The position numbers were made by a program, and so were the translations under genes. Positions 1 to 13,700 of a stretch of 64,000 bases of DNA are shown here, one piece after another; the stretch's first letter is position 1; every line of letters starts with the position of its first letter. The stretch is from Neelides folsomi (lineage: Eukaryota; Arthropoda; Collembola; Neelipleona; Neelidae), in the NCBI GenBank assembly GCA_034687125.1, contig JAQGBZ010000191.1, forward strand, positions 56,449 to 120,448, given 5' to 3'. A model generated the notes under the pieces. The model was not told the DNA's origin and made no database searches. It worked only from the letters and a program-made list of their open reading frames with translations.

Positions 1-205
1 GCCCAGTCGGAGGCGATTGGGCAGATTCTCGGGAGATGGAAAGTGCGAGTGAGTTATTCAAGTTTCCTTCTTGGCATTGAGAATCGGCACAGTGTGTCAG
101 GGGCCGATCGCCCAGGCTTCAACTCAATCCAAGGAGAATTCTCGTCGTCATATGACTCTTCCACACTCCACACCTAACCATTTCACCAAACTAAACTCCA
201 CTTAC

Positions 206-916
206 TTATCCTTGAAGGCAAAGTTGAGCGCCTGAGTCGGAAAGTACCGGATAACATTAGCCATATTTCCTCGCCAGAAAGCCAAGAACCCTTGTTCTTT
301 TGGAATACGGGTGAAGCAGTCGACCATACCTGGAAATGAATGTGGAAATATGAATCCGACCCATTGTCTTCTCATAACTCATCCTGGATCATATACAAGC
401 CCCCGGCCACTATTCCCTCCATGCCCAGCTTCAATCAGAGGCCGGAATCTAATAGAGGTCAACCTAGGTCAGACTTCTATAAGAGGCCGGGGTCTTTATA
501 GGAGCCGGGTTTTGACTCGAGGGCGGGCCTCTGTCAAAGACCAGGCTTCCATAAGGGACCCGGCTTCTATAAACGGCCGGGATTCTTATGTTAGAGGCCC
601 GAGGTCTATATTATAAGTCGGCCGGCATCCATTGGGCCAGCCGGAGCCGGCCCTGCGGCCATCCTATTCCCAATCATATAAAATCCCCCGGGCCTTCAAT
701 TAAGCCCGGGTTTAGCCAAGGGTCAATTGGGTAAATTTCCAAGGGCTCACCTTTATAATGCTTATCTGGCGACATTTGTTTGTTAGCATGTTGGACTTGT
801 AGAAGTAACTTGACTCGCTCGATCGGTGCTACGGCCGTTTTTGAAATGGCAGCCGAAATACCGCCGGCGACGAAGTCTTTCATAAAAGACATTGGATCCG
901 CAAGTCCCTTCGACAT
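206..916 (-). CDS. ANT: ADP/ATP translocase (mitochondrial carrier family), 5' part of gene
   Basis: This encodes the N-terminal 96 residues of the mitochondrial inner-membrane ADP/ATP exchanger (SLC25A4/5/6 family). Coding exon 1 is 916-751 (55 codons plus 1 nt, donor GTGAGC). Exon 2 is 329-206 (acceptor TTCCAG, donor GTAAGT), and the codon split across the junction is restored. Exon 1 holds the first transmembrane helix with the carrier signature P-I-E-R-V-K (residues 31-36) and the family stretch [20 protein letters not shown]. Exon 2 carries the conserved RIPKEQG and [20 protein letters not shown] motifs. A full protein is about 300 residues; the remaining exons lie left of position 1, since 1-205 reads as intron. 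The start is the ATG at 916, which matches usual family N-termini. A GTGAGT donor at 1174 and an acceptor near 989 hint at an intron in the 5' UTR; that is inference. The gene is divergent from the DNase II gene. Confidence 0.95.
429..650. repeat. Degenerate GC-rich minisatellite in ANT intron 1
   Basis: About nine imperfect copies of a roughly 20-bp unit, approximately CTTCTATAAGAGGCCGGGG, lie in the 421-bp first intron of the translocase gene. Copies differ by substitutions and small spacers, and GGCC/CCGG cores recur throughout. The GC content contrasts with the AT-rich surroundings. Short ORFs across it are by-products of the repeat. Confidence 0.7.
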
Positions 917-1336
917 TTTGAAAGATTTTTTGAAGGAGGTTGGCCGAAATAAATGAGAACGGACCAGAGGTATTTGTCTGAGAAGCTTCTGGGTGGGAAG
1001 CGGATGGGAAAAGAACTTCTGGTCGATGGCGTAGAAACTCGTGGATCCAGCGGCTCCCTATGGTCGCAAGCGCACAGAAATAACCCACACAGACACGCCT
1101 TGGTCTAAGAGTTCGACAAGAAACCTCTCGAGGGCTCCCATCGTCAAAACCCAATGCAGGATCTAATTTACTCACCTTTACTCATTCCTGCGTTAGGGAC
1201 AGGTGTTCTCTGGAATTGTTCCTTAAAATTCATTAGCCAATTACTACCTATAGGTATATACTTGAATACACATACCGGTGTTTTAACATCACGACTCAAC
1301 CTCGGCTTTCCGGCTCAACATTTCCCTTGGGTTGAA
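917..1336. promoter_or_regulatory. Shared divergent promoter region of ANT and DNase II
   Basis: Only 420 bp separate the two start codons, which face away from each other, so both promoters and 5' UTRs must lie here unless upstream non-coding exons exist. A TATA-like TATATA occurs near 1254-1260, about 80 bp upstream of the DNase II ATG, on a plausible spacing for a transcription start near 1285. Its use is inferred, not shown. Confidence 0.5.
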
Positions 1337-3244
1337 ATGGAAAGATTTAGGCTTATGGGAAATGTGACATTTCTGGTTTTTCTTTTCTTTTTATTAATAA
1401 ATCTAAAAGAATGCGAGAGTCTTCAATGTAAAGACGAATACAACAAAAACGTGGACTGGTAATGTTGTTATTATGAGTGTAACGTGTCACACATTGTTTT
1501 GTCGATTTTATTTACATTTATTTTCTATGTATTCCTGTGTTTATAAGTTCCCGTTGTTGCTTAACAGGTTTTATGCCTACAAACTACCTAAAATTGAAGA
1601 GTCTGAGAAGGAGAGTTTAAAAAGAGGAGCTGGGTATTATTACTTTCTCCCGCAGTTCATCGAATGGAAGTTTTCTGAGAAAATGATAGACTCAAATGAG
1701 TCCATAATCGCCAACACGCTATCTTCACTCGCCGTTCACCAAGTTCAGTTTCAAACATTTGATCGTTAAAATGGAATTGATTATTTGTTAAAACATTTTA
1801 AAAGAGGTTTTAATTATGATGGGACATTTTATTGGACAATAGGTTGACAATTTGGCACATGTCTTTTACAATGACCAACCTCCCTCAGGGCCTTCAATAG
1901 CCAATAACGGTCATACCAAAGGGATCATAAAGGCAACCGCAGCTGGTGGATTTTGGCTCATGCACTCCCTTCCTCATTTCCCTATCATCTCCAACAGAAG
2001 CAGAAACGAGAATGAAAACTTTGGAGGATTTCCATATCCAAAAACCGGATACACTAATGGACAAATGTTCCTCTGCCTCACGCTCTCAATAGAAAAAATT
2101 GACAATATTGCGAACATTTTGATGATTACAAGACCACACGTCTTTGATCATTATATTCCAACGGCCCTTCAAAGCTCCCTACCAACCTTAAATAAGTTTA
2201 TAATGAAAAAACGGCCAAAGACTCAACCGTTTTTAATTACCAACTTGACTTGTGGAGCCCTAGATTTCCTCATTTTTGCAAAAGGACCAAAACTACAGAA
2301 AGGTGTTCATAATAATACATCAAAAAATATTTTACATGTAATACATAGTAGTAGATATGCATAAGTAGAGTATACCATACGTACTAATATACATAAAAAT
2401 ACATTAATATGCCTACTTAAGTAGGAAATTATCATTGATTTTCGTATTCTTCCAAATTCAAAGTATTGAGTTAGCAAACTAAATAAAAATTGAGTCATAT
2501 TACATTTATGTACTCTATAACTTATAATAGATTGAAAAGAGATAAAAACCGTGAGATGAAATTCTTCAAACTAAAGAGTTTGAGGTTGATTGGAATGAAG
2601 GAAAGACAGCTCAAATTTCTATTTTAGCAATACATAATACTTTAAGTAGTGCACTTCAAATAATGATAATCGGTTATTATTAAACTTCTATTAAAATTAA
2701 TTTGCTTTTTGTTTCGAATAAACTACAATAGGTATACCTATATATATATATATATGCATATATGACTACAATTTGAATATTAGATGATTTTAATAAAGTA
2801 TAATTAACTTTCATTTCAGAGATATACTCTGAAATAATAGCTCCAATTTTGAAGACTGGACTCAAAGTTCAAACTTGGTTAAACGGACCCGGTGCATTCC
2901 CATCAAACTGCTCCTCTAACTATAAAGTTATCAATATCGAGAAACAAAAATTTCCAAATGCACATTTCACGACGCATACTGATCATTCAAAATGGGCCGC
3001 TGGAGTTGACAGATCTTGGATATGCATTAGTGATTTAAACCGAATGGTTTGTTTAAATTTATAGTTTAAATGAGATTTAAATGTAATCACTATGATAATT
3101 CTTCATTTAAAATTTTATGCACTAATATTTAAATTTCAGGAACATCAAAAAATGCGTGGTGGAGCAGCTTTATGCACTGTTTCAAATAGGAACATTTGGA
3201 ATTCGTTTAGTCATTCTGTGGAAGAATCAATGCCATGTCCTTAA
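1337..3244 (+). CDS. DNASE2: Deoxyribonuclease II (acid lysosomal DNase)
   Basis: DNase II hydrolyses DNA at acid pH without metal ions, normally in lysosomes. Exons: 1337-1458, 1568-1742, 1843-2302, 2820-3046, 3140-3244, giving 362 aa (human enzyme 360 aa). Residues 1-28 form a signal peptide with a Leu/Phe-rich core. The mature N-terminus CKDEYNKNVDWFYAYKLPK is typical of the family. The catalytic histidines are conserved: H123 in NGHTKG, the HSLPH segment (140-144), and H308 in DHSKW. The LPSNC-like FPSNC and C-terminal RGGAALC motifs are also present. Introns are short (109, 100, 517 and 93 bp). The exon 2 donor is weak (CAA then GTTCAG) and was chosen because it keeps frame and family spacing; this is the least certain junction. 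An alternative start is M7 at 1355. Poly(A) signals AATAAA occur at 3365 and 3476. Confidence 0.93.
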
Positions 3245-6200
3245 ATGGTTTTGAAATAATTGACCACAAAGTTTTCTCAATTTTTTTGATTATATTCATA
3301 TTTGTGGATAGTTTAATTTATCTTCTAATTACTCTTATGATACTTGTTAAAATATGGACTGATAAATAAATAATGATGCGTCGTTTTTAAAAAGTTATAT
3401 AACGAGTTGAAACTCTTGATATTATGTGTTCCTTGATATTATAAAATAATTTGTATTAGTCTTATTATACCTCCAAATAAAAATGTATTAAAACAGACCA
3501 ATTCATATTATAAGTTCCATTCATAGATACATACTTTAAATACTTACTCTACATAGAACATTGCATTTTAGTGCCAATTTATTAATCATTAAATAAATAA
3601 ATCTCCTATATTTTGAAATAAATTCAACAATCTGTATATATATACCTTAAGTATTGCCGGTCGTGATACAGTGACTACAAATAATCACATTTTTTAAATC
3701 CAACGATTTAGTGAACAATTTATTTATTAAAATTAGATTCAAACAAAGCTAATTTATTATAACGACTGCATACGAGCACAAACATAAATTGTCACTTACG
3801 TGTGAAGAAACCTATGCAGATTTATTCGTAAGTACAGTACATATACTAAATATATAGCCCAATAAATTAGCAGAGTAAAATGGAAAAAAGGTACCTAGGA
3901 GGCCAGAGTGTAAACACATGAAAGTCTATATGATCCTAATTTATCTCAAGGTTCTTGAAGAGGAAAAAATTTGAAGAGAAAGGGGAAGATTTGGAAAGAG
4001 GATTTGTGAGAGCAATAAGAAGGTTTTTCAAATTTCATGTCATCCACGAAGTGAGCATTTTATTCCGGATGGTTTGTAAATTCTCTCTGTGGAGTTGACT
4101 TGAGGGGAATTAGGAAGGAAGCGGAAGGAGAGCATGGAAGTGGTAAAAGGAGAAGTATGTACATATAAATATAACTAGTACATCCATAGGACTATAATCG
4201 CCTTAACAGGGTGGGAGAATGAAGAGGGGAAAGTCTGTCCGATCACGACTCTTTCGCATTCTCAAAACAAACACACATACACACACGTACACACACACAT
4301 ATACACATGCACACACAACAGAAGTTTGGAGAACTGAGGGACTTGTAATTTATTGATGCTACTTTACATTATATCAATCCTCGGACAATGAAAGAGATTC
4401 GATATAACTAGCACTAATGGCTTGGCAATTATTGTAATTGAAGAGAATCAATTCCTCGATTTATCAAACACCTTCACTTTCCCATCCTAAATTACATTAG
4501 GCTCATTCAATGTCGTTAAATAAGAGCAGAGATAATTACATCTAACCATGGGTATAAGTTCGTTTGATAATAATGCTAATGACCAAATCATTCATTTGCA
4601 TACATTTAAAGAGTTAATAAACAATTCTTAACTTATTGATTCCCATCAAGCGCCAAGGAGTAAAATGTTCTAATAAGGTAAAGGCTTTAATGTAAGTTGT
4701 AGTAAGTTCAATAGTTTATATACAATAGGACAAATGTAGTAATAATAACATTGAAAGCAAAAGTTTAGTTCCTTAATATTAAATCTACTGAAGTAGCTTC
4801 CAAGGAGCAATGAAGTTTAATTGAAAAGTCAATTTTTTAAATTGATAAAAAGGTTTAATAATCAATTTGTGTCATGTTTTTGACGACGTTTCTCGAACAT
4901 TTTTTCCCTTTCTCTTATTGATTCTTCAAATGGATTGGAAGGTTAAGCGACGATTTCTTCCCACAAACTTGTCAGTTAATTCTCGTTTTCTCGTATAATT
5001 TAGCATATAGGGCTCATATTCATCGTTTGGTCAAGAGAACTTTCACTGAAGAAAAGAAATATTCCCATTTCAAAACGGACAATAAAATTTTATTGATTTA
5101 ACAAACATAGCTTGTCTATAGTAATAAATAAATTTCAAAATCTCAAACTTTATCATTATTTTCCATTTTATCATTCAGAAAGCTTTTCCAAAATTCGTGT
5201 ATGGAATTGCTAAGTATTTACATTTCGTTAGCGTCTGTATTTCTAAATATAACATGCAATAAATACTTAAAATCTATTTAATAGACTTTGAGTATTTAGT
5301 GAGTAACCGGATATCTGAGTAAGATGAGACATTTTTATGAATTCACTCGTCTAGTCATTTTAAATGATTTTTAACGAGAATCGTACGATCATCGCGCTAT
5401 GCATGTTATTGACCGTTATGCACGTGGTAATTATCACCACAAATTTAAGCAAGGAAAAGATTTAAGATAAGATACTTTTACTTTAATTCGACTCCTTAAT
5501 AAATACATATACTTAAATGGTTCTACATTATCTACATACTGAAACTAATACAATTACGATTCAATATGAACACAGTTATATTTTATACTTAAATGCAGAA
5601 GAGCAGAGGGTGATTGTGATTGGATAGAAATGAAATTCTTCTATTTTAATATTTTATGGTAAACCTGTTACTATTTGCACATATTTTTTAAATATTATTC
5701 ATTTTGCTCTTATGGATGAAGAATCTTCCCCATGCCACACTTAAAATTTGTTTCGTCGGGTTAAATTCTAAATATCCATTTTTTCATTTAATCTTTTTTA
5801 CTGGCTCTACTATTTATTACATTGGAAATTCAACACTTCATCTTACATACCATACATATGTACTATATATAGTATATATGTACTACATAGTATATGTATG
5901 TAAATATCGTTTTGACATGATGGAGCAGGGGCTTCAAAAATTCATCCTTTTGATTTCTCGAGCGTTAGCAGCCTTGGAAAATCTTCGAAATTAAACGAAC
6001 ACTTTTTCTCGTTGAAAACACATCAACAGAATTGTGAACATATTGTTGAAAGCTTGACCGTTGCACCCGATATTTTGTTACAATCTTACAATATCCTGCT
6101 TTATTAAATTCATCAACAAGTAATTACAGAATAACTAATTAAACACACTAAAATTTAATTGTTAATTTGATTAAGCGATATTCAAGATCAGAATGTTAAT

Positions 6201-7290
6201 AGCCAACATTATCCTGTACAAATTCGCTATAATGATGTATGTATTACCACAAGTCAAATATATTTTCGTGTATGTGTATGTACTCGTATATGTTAGCTAA
6301 GCATGTAATTGGATTAAAGCATAATAATACAATTTTTACAGTACGACCAAATCTAGACATACCCCAATTACTCTATATATGGTAGATATTATAGTGCATA
6401 AATACCTACAGATACATGCAAACAAATGTGTATGTATAAGTTTATAGAGTGTATACACATAACACACGTGTACATATTAAGAATTTAAAATATTCTAAAA
6501 TTATTATTACAATCCGATTAATGTGTGTTTACATTGTATAGACAAATAAGTATGTATAATATACGCAGACTATGTTATAACGTAATAAGTTAATATTGAG
6601 AAAATGTGACATACACCATAATTATAATCACTTCTTAAACCAAATAGTTTAAGAATACAATTGATATAATATAGTACATATATTAATATACATAATTTTT
6701 TAATAGAGACAATCTGATAATTGCGAAACTCCAGACCATTTATAGGATTAATTTTATGTTCTAGACTGTGGCATTATTTTAAAATTGATAAAAGATTAGA
6801 ATGCTAGTTAAACTTGTGGGAATGTCTGGAACAGAAATTAGATACGAGCAACTTTTAAAGATGCAAATGTGTTCAATATTAGCTAACGATAAGTAATATA
6901 AATATTATTTATTACCAACTTTATATTACACAAGAATAATTAAAAGTACCTTCAGTATTCGATTCATACATTTACTAACATAAGTATTATATAAATACTG
7001 TTCGCGTACTATAAACGTTACTATATATTAAAGTATTAGTTCTACATTAATGTTGATTTATTCTCATTAGAAAAATTAGGTAATGTTAAACGATGCTACG
7101 ACTCTTATTGTTAACCTTCCGACAGACAAATCTGTACTTGCATTCAATGAAAATGTTAATGTGTAAAATCCATCAAGCCTTTCTTTAAATATGAGCATGT
7201 AAATGCAACTTAATTGTATGATAGATGAAAAATTCTAAATTCCTTAATGTTATCATACTATTCGTATATGAATCTTGTTATATAGTTATA
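3245..7290. other. AT-rich intergenic stretch
   Basis: I see no supported gene between the DNase II stop and the fold-back element at 7292. The sequence holds the DNase II 3' flank, the CA-rich microsatellite, and purine-rich sequence near 3890-4160. Several AT palindromes such as the one near 5850-5900 are present. ORFs here are short and match no family I recognise. Confidence 0.6.
4264..4318. repeat. CA/TG-type microsatellite
   Basis: Interrupted (AC)n tract with AT and GT interruptions, about 55 bp long. Confidence 0.85.
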
Positions 7291-7291
7291 C

Positions 7292-7462
7292 CTATTCTCG
7301 GTCCAAGAACGAGCTGGACTTCGCGGGTGCCATTTTAAAAAATTAATTTATTTAGTTTGCTGTAGCGATTGCTGTAGCGAATACATCACTAAAGCAAACT
7401 AAATAAATTAATTTTTTAAAATGGCACCCGCGAAGTCCAGCTCGTTCGTGGATAGAGAATAG
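7292..7462. repeat. Fold-back element: 70-bp inverted arms around a 31-bp loop
   Basis: Arm 7292-7361 is the reverse complement of 7393-7462 with about 67 of 70 positions matching; the three mismatches are in the outer 15 bp. The inner 50 bp are identical, including a GC-rich core with CGCGGGTGCC. The loop region carries a direct repeat GCTGTAGCGA (7359-7368 and 7371-7380). The shape is that of a MITE or fold-back transposon. I could not find a convincing target-site duplication, so the family is unassigned. Confidence 0.85.
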
Positions 7463-10400
7463 TTTGAATATTTAGTCAAAGAGAATACACAATATTGTAT
7501 TGTACATTGTCTAAATACATACCCATGTATATGCAATATGTATTGGGTATCTAATGTTTAATGAGTCAACTATTAGGATACGACTTCACTTAAGCAAGTC
7601 ACCATTCCCAAACAATCCATAGATCCATATTAGCTATAGCCTAATATGGATCTAAAAAGTGATTTAAAATCAATCATATTTTGTGTTAAAATGCTCATTT
7701 TTACAATATTTGGTCGTTAAGAATTATTTAATTGATTTAATAGATAGGCATTTACTTGACGTTTGTGGAATGACTGATAGCAATCCGTCATAAGTTAATA
7801 AATTTCCATAAAGTAGTTTTTTGTCCTTTGCTTTTAAGAGAAAAAATCACTCATTGTCAATGTCAGCAAAACGACCATACATATTTAATGCAAACGTTCT
7901 CTCTAATGCTGAGATCTATACTTTCATTTTTATTAACTTCCAAAATGAACCATTTGAGAGCAAAGGTCAGAGTTTAAAATTTCATTGAAACTTGAATCTC
8001 ACATTTTACTGTCAAAGCTTGAATTTTACTAACTGCAATCTTTATGAAAGAATATCAATTTGATAAAAATGCATCCCATTTATTATGCTGTATTACTTGG
8101 CAAAATATAAATACATATTCTAAGATTTTATCTTATAACTCTGAACAGCATTAAGTAGTAATTAGAAGATTTTTTTATATTATTAGTACTTATTATATTA
8201 TTACAATATCTTTTGTGGATAAGCACACGGAAGGGCCTCGAGAAACATATCTGCCCATTAATGTATCTTGAGCACATAAGTTTGTATAAGCTGGGAAATA
8301 CGGCAGAGTGAGTATGATGATATGAAGAATGGTTTAAATTCCTTTTATTGTGAGAAGTTTGAAAGGACTTGGATGAATGAAGAGAAGTGATGAATGATGA
8401 ACATCTGATCCCGATTTACTACTCTTATTCAACATGAGCTTAATCTGTCTCGAATGCAAAGCTGAGAACATTGAGAAGGACGACGAAGACTCAACGAGGT
8501 TTAAACTGTTGAGACGGCAGAGCTCAATTTCAAAAGCAATTAAAATCCCTTTTGTGTGTGAGAAAGTGGTAAGATATGGCTCAAAGACCTGCACTTAAAA
8601 GACTCGCGTGGTTCCTCTTTGGAACCATAAATTCCCACTTGCCTCATTCAACAATGAATTCGCACACTTTTGGTGACCATGAACTCATTGACACTTACAA
8701 TTGTATGGGTGATTTTCCATGATTCATCCATAGATTACAATCTTATAAAATTAATTTAACTTCAATATTAAATACATACATACCCTATATTACCAAGCAG
8801 CGTACTAAAAGCTTTAAAAAAGAATACAAGCTTAACTATTTGTACATATTACATATTACATGGAATTCACATTAGTTATGTAATTAAATATATGGTATTG
8901 CATTTTATATTTTAGAGTATGGAAGTTATTCAGGAAAGTCGGAAGGTTTAAAATTAATCATGAATAAAAAATTAAAATTTACTATACAATTGTACATACC
9001 GCCCTTACCTGTATATAACTATCGAATACATAGAGTACCTATTAGTATTATATTAAATAATAATATGCTCATCATGGTCCTCAATGCCTTATGTCAGTGA
9101 TGAGTATATTTAAAGAAACACACACATTGTACATGGGTAATATGCACGTGGAAATACTTTAGCGAAAAGTAAGGGTGATTAAAAAAGGGAAGTGGCATAT
9201 GAGAGCATGTTTCTTATGGGTAAGAAAAGTTGACAGTTTCCTTGTTGTGCCCATCGGATGGGTAATTGTGTAAAGGTGAGGGTGTGGGGGCTGCATCTGT
9301 GGAGGAAGCGGCCAAGGATGATTTGTGCTGGAGAAGAGGCGGAAGTGAGGCTCTTAATAAGGGTGGAAGATGAAGTCCAGGTGAGTTCTGTAGAGCGAGA
9401 CCATTCACATAACAAAAAGAGCGTGGCTTACTCGGTGCCGTGTGCGGAAGACGCAGGTACGAGCCTCCACTTCCTTCCGACCTGACTTTTTATTTCCCTA
9501 CTGGAGCGAGTAGGACAATGTTGGGGCTGAGGCGGGAAATGGGGAGCGGTTGAGTAGGAAACACCTTGCAGGTATGTCACGGAAATCATCCCCTTCCGCG
9601 TCCATTCACTTAATTCCGGTCCTCCTCTGGACTCCCCTTTCGCCTTCCTTCTAATTACAGCCCTTGGGAGTGAGCATCTGGGCAACTGCCCGCCATTCCC
9701 TCCGAATTACCGAGATGAATTGGTAAGGCTGTAAAAATAGCTTTTCGCCGCCTCCTTCGAAGGTGTCTGGTCTTTGTCCCACGACGTCCCTTCGTCGCTA
9801 ATTGCCTCCTTGTTCAGACGGGTAATATTGGGGTCCGAAAGAGGTCCATTCACTCCTGCCCAAACATCTGAATAAAGAGGGGGAGTATTTGCCCACAAAA
9901 ACTGCTACACTTTCATTCCGTCATGTTATTTCATCCATCGTCTGATTATTTGCATCTTCACCTTGTGCCTCATGTTTGCCACCCAACGATACATACATAC
10001 CATACATATTGCATTCTTCATGTGGGTCATGTTGGGGAAGCTATTGGATGGAGTTGACCTCCAGTCCAAACTTTCTTCCGATTCTTGATCGCACTTGTCT
10101 GCGACGAGTGGTGGTCTACCAAGGATTGGTATTTGGCCAGACATGGAAGTGATTGATACATGGATGGGCAATCTGAGTGAGTTAGTGGAGCTGATTAAGC
10201 AATGCAATGCGGCGGACGGGCAGCAATAAATTAGTGGCGAAGGGATAATCCGGGGATTAAGGGGGAAGTTCTCGCGGTGAGGTGTGGGGTTGAATAGGGA
10301 TAGGATAATCGGTCATTGGTGGGTTGGTCTCATCCGGCTGATCCTCAGCCTCCTCGAGGGGAGAATGGAAATGCGGAGCTGCTCCGGCCCATGTCCTTAG

Positions 10401-10740
10401 TCGCGGTTCTCCTTGGGCCGGGTCATGTTGACTCCCGTGAGTGAGGCCTCAATGAGAGAAGAGCAGACCAGAGCGGCGCATTGATTGGGCGCAGGTGGGC
10501 AGGGGGCCCCTCACTGGCACGCTCCTCTGCAGTCATTTCCGGTGACAGGCATTTGAGTCGGCCAGTTGTGTGGCGCAAGGGGCCGGGATCACATCTCTCC
10601 GAGGAAAAGGCCGGGGTGGACTGAGAAGTGCCGGTCATGCCGGAGCCGTCGGTCCCGCGTGTTCCCCCGCCCCGCCCCCGCCGCCACACTTGAGACCCAT
10701 CCAGTGGTGGTGAGGAGGTTGCTGCCGCTATTTCCGCAAC
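7463..10740. other. Intergenic stretch upstream of NELL
   Basis: No supported gene. A near-perfect palindrome sits at 7621-7653 (arms reading AGATCCATATTAG). The sequence is AT-rich until about 9,180, then becomes markedly more GC-rich and pyrimidine/purine-biased up to the NELL start. This later part probably includes the NELL promoter and 5' UTR (for example the CG-rich 10,650-10,740). Short ORFs here show no family motifs. Confidence 0.55.
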
Positions 10741-13700
10741 ATGTTCTGCATCGCCCTCGTCCTCCTCCTACAGTGTCTCTTCGGCTCCTCGGGATACAGT
10801 TTCACAGGTAACAAATCCAAACATTCGTTCACCTGCATTCCCCCTCTGAGTCATCCCCGAGGTCGCCATTGAGCTCACAGGTGAACCGAGGCCCCAGTCC
10901 CCTCCCCAACAGTTGTCTCCACAGCCTCCCTCGAACCACTTTTTTCATGCAAAAGAGGGGCTGTGTGCCAATTGAGGCCCCACAACCACGGAGGCCCCTA
11001 TATCGATTTCCCAGATTCAAACCAATCAATTTCATATCGTCTTGCCCCACTCCGCGACAAAATCCCAAGGGGGAGCGAGGCCTAGTTCCGAGCTGGATCA
11101 TCCTGCTCCAATTAGCAGGCTTGTTAGCGGATGCCACAGCTCGCCGCGGTACATTGAAGAACGGCAACGGCACGTCGCCCCGTTGACAGCGTCAGGGAGG
11201 CATTGGGAGCCGAAAGGAATGAACAAACTCAATTATCTCTCAATGGAAACATTCAACACAACCATCATGATTACTCTTCCCAAATCCTCTGTTTCCTCCT
11301 TACACTCGCGAGGAAAGATCAACCGGAGACAGTGACAGCCAATACGCTCCAAACAATCAATGTCCCATTATGCGCATATACCCCTATTAAAGTTAAATCT
11401 ATTCCTAATGACGTGTCATTTCAGGAAAACCCGCGTTATCAACCCCATTGAGTGGTCTTTTCAATACAAACTTTATAATAGACATTTGATGGAAAAGTTT
11501 GGAAATGCCCAATAGTGCAAATCACAAAAGAGTCAATAATGTTCACCGTCGCATGTTCAACCCAAAGTTCCAATCAAAACTATTTTCCTAAATATTTAAA
11601 CGTCCCTTAATAACTTACCACACAATGGCATAATGACTTAATGTTCCTAATCATATGCTTAAATATAAATATTTTTCAAATTATTCTAATTTGGGTCTTT
11701 GGTTATTTTACCGCCCAAATCATCGGGACTTGCAATTTAATATTGGGGAAAAACTTGAGAGTTTTAACACTGCGAACTAAACATATCTCTCATTTCTGGT
11801 TATAGCGCTGTTCAATTTCAAGGTTAATTTCCACTTTTCAATTTATGGAAAAGTAAAAGTAAGAAGGAAGGGAAAGGTTTTTCCACTTCCATTCAACTTC
11901 TCTACTGTGAGTCTGTGAGGAATATGTGAGTGGTTAGAGAATGCTAACCAAGGTTTTCTTATATTGATGAAGGATTTGAATCATTTGAGCATATAAACCA
12001 CCAAATGAGCAAATTTGGTTATAAGACCAATAAACACATGCATTCCATTTGTCCATATATGAGGCATTAAGATAAGAAAAGCTCGATAGTGGTATGATTG
12101 TATGGTTTTATGTCGAGTTTTCGAGAGTATTGAAGAAAGTGCGAGAGAAGGGTGGCATATATAACTAATAGTTATATATTATAATTCGAGAGTTTAAAAC
12201 TCTTGCGTTCGGTTTTTCATTCCATTTAATGAGAAAAGTTTTTGAATTGAGAAACCAAATTGCCCGTGCCCCAGAAAAGTGAAATTATAGAGAGGAGAGA
12301 AAGACACAACAGACGGGTCATTTGTCGCAAAGCTGAGGGCAAAAATTCGGGATTCCTGGGTTGAGATAAGAAGCTGGTTGAAGGAGCACCTAAATATAGG
12401 AGAAATAATAACAGTGGTTCACCATTTCCCAATAGAAGTTGGACAGAATTCGTCATCAAGGAGGTTTGGCGCAAATAGGATCCGAGTTGAAATATTAAAT
12501 GTAAAATATTCATGATAATTCCGAGTGAGGTCGAATATTTATAGTAACGAGTTACTCGAAAGGGTAAAGTGGACGAGTTTGATCGAGAGGCATTCTCCGC
12601 CTTGATGTCTCATCTATTTGCCATCGGTATTAAACGGTTGGCCGGACTTTTGTCATTGTTCCTCTTAACAAGTGGGCGAGCTGATGAGGGATGCGATGTG
12701 GGCTAAGGGCGGCCCGCATGGGTGCCTGCATAATGTCTCAATGCCACGTGCCCTGTCTGACCCTCGGATGGAGAAGAAGTGGCCTTAGTTAAATGGGCGA
12801 GAAAATTCGATTCTTCCTCGGTCCTGGTGGTGAAAATCATCTATGAGAGATTTGCGACTGCGGTTTATTCTTAGATGAGTTTCCTGTAAAAAAAGACAGC
12901 AATTTTGTCGCGAGATAAATAACACGACTTTCCTCTCCACCACCTTCAGGATTGGATCCGCTCGCCCGTTCCACCCTATTTCAAGATAAGAGCCCGATCC
13001 GAGGCAATAAAGGCTTCTTATTGTGAGGGTAGATTTCAATGGCTGCATAACATCTGGAGTGATTTGGAGGCTCCACAGATTTGCATCCTGCAGTCTCGGT
13101 TGAGTCGGAGGAGCCAGCTGAGGAGTTTTCGCAAATCACGACATATTTGATCCCCGCTTGTGTAGCGACAATGTGGAGAGTGGTTCTTGTCTCCGGCCTC
13201 ACTCCATCACCTGGATCGGGGCCAAGACTCTGGATCTGTCTACATTTCGCTAAAAATTCAACTCGTGATTCCCCGAGCTGAGGCGACGAGTCTCCTCATC
13301 ACTCTCCCCATCCTCGGCCCATTCGAGAGCCCATAATATGCTAATTCCTCTCTTCGCGGTTACTGACTGCGTTGGGACTCGTAAGGAGAAGACGCACCCG
13401 CAGGAGTCCCGGCACTCAACAGCTTCCCAGACTCCCACATAAGCCCTTTAAAATGAGTCCACTCTCTCTCCCCCCTCGGCTACGCCTCATTGGATCGAGA
13501 TCGATTTTGTTTGGTCGATACCCGAATATCGTACCACTGCGAGACACATAAATTTGCCATTTATTACCGAGAGCAGAAATGTGTCAACTGGGTCTTCCAA
13601 TTAGCCACCACCCTCACCTTCCGTTGAGGCCGGAAGGGACGAGGAGTCAGAGAACTCGTCAAAAAATAGATGACTCGCGTCACCTAATTGAGGCTGGTCT

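Noticed and set aside
783-1175. 130-aa minus-strand ORF overlapping the ANT start
   Set aside because: It lies in the ANT 5' UTR and exon 1 in the wrong frame and has no family motif; it is a shadow.
8334-8594. 86-aa minus-strand ORF upstream of NELL
   Set aside because: No recognisable domain, no splice context, low-complexity Ser/Leu composition.
10423-11335. Several overlapping ORFs on both strands around NELL exon 1
   Set aside because: They reflect raised GC and few stops; only the frame with the 10741 signal peptide joins to later NELL exons.
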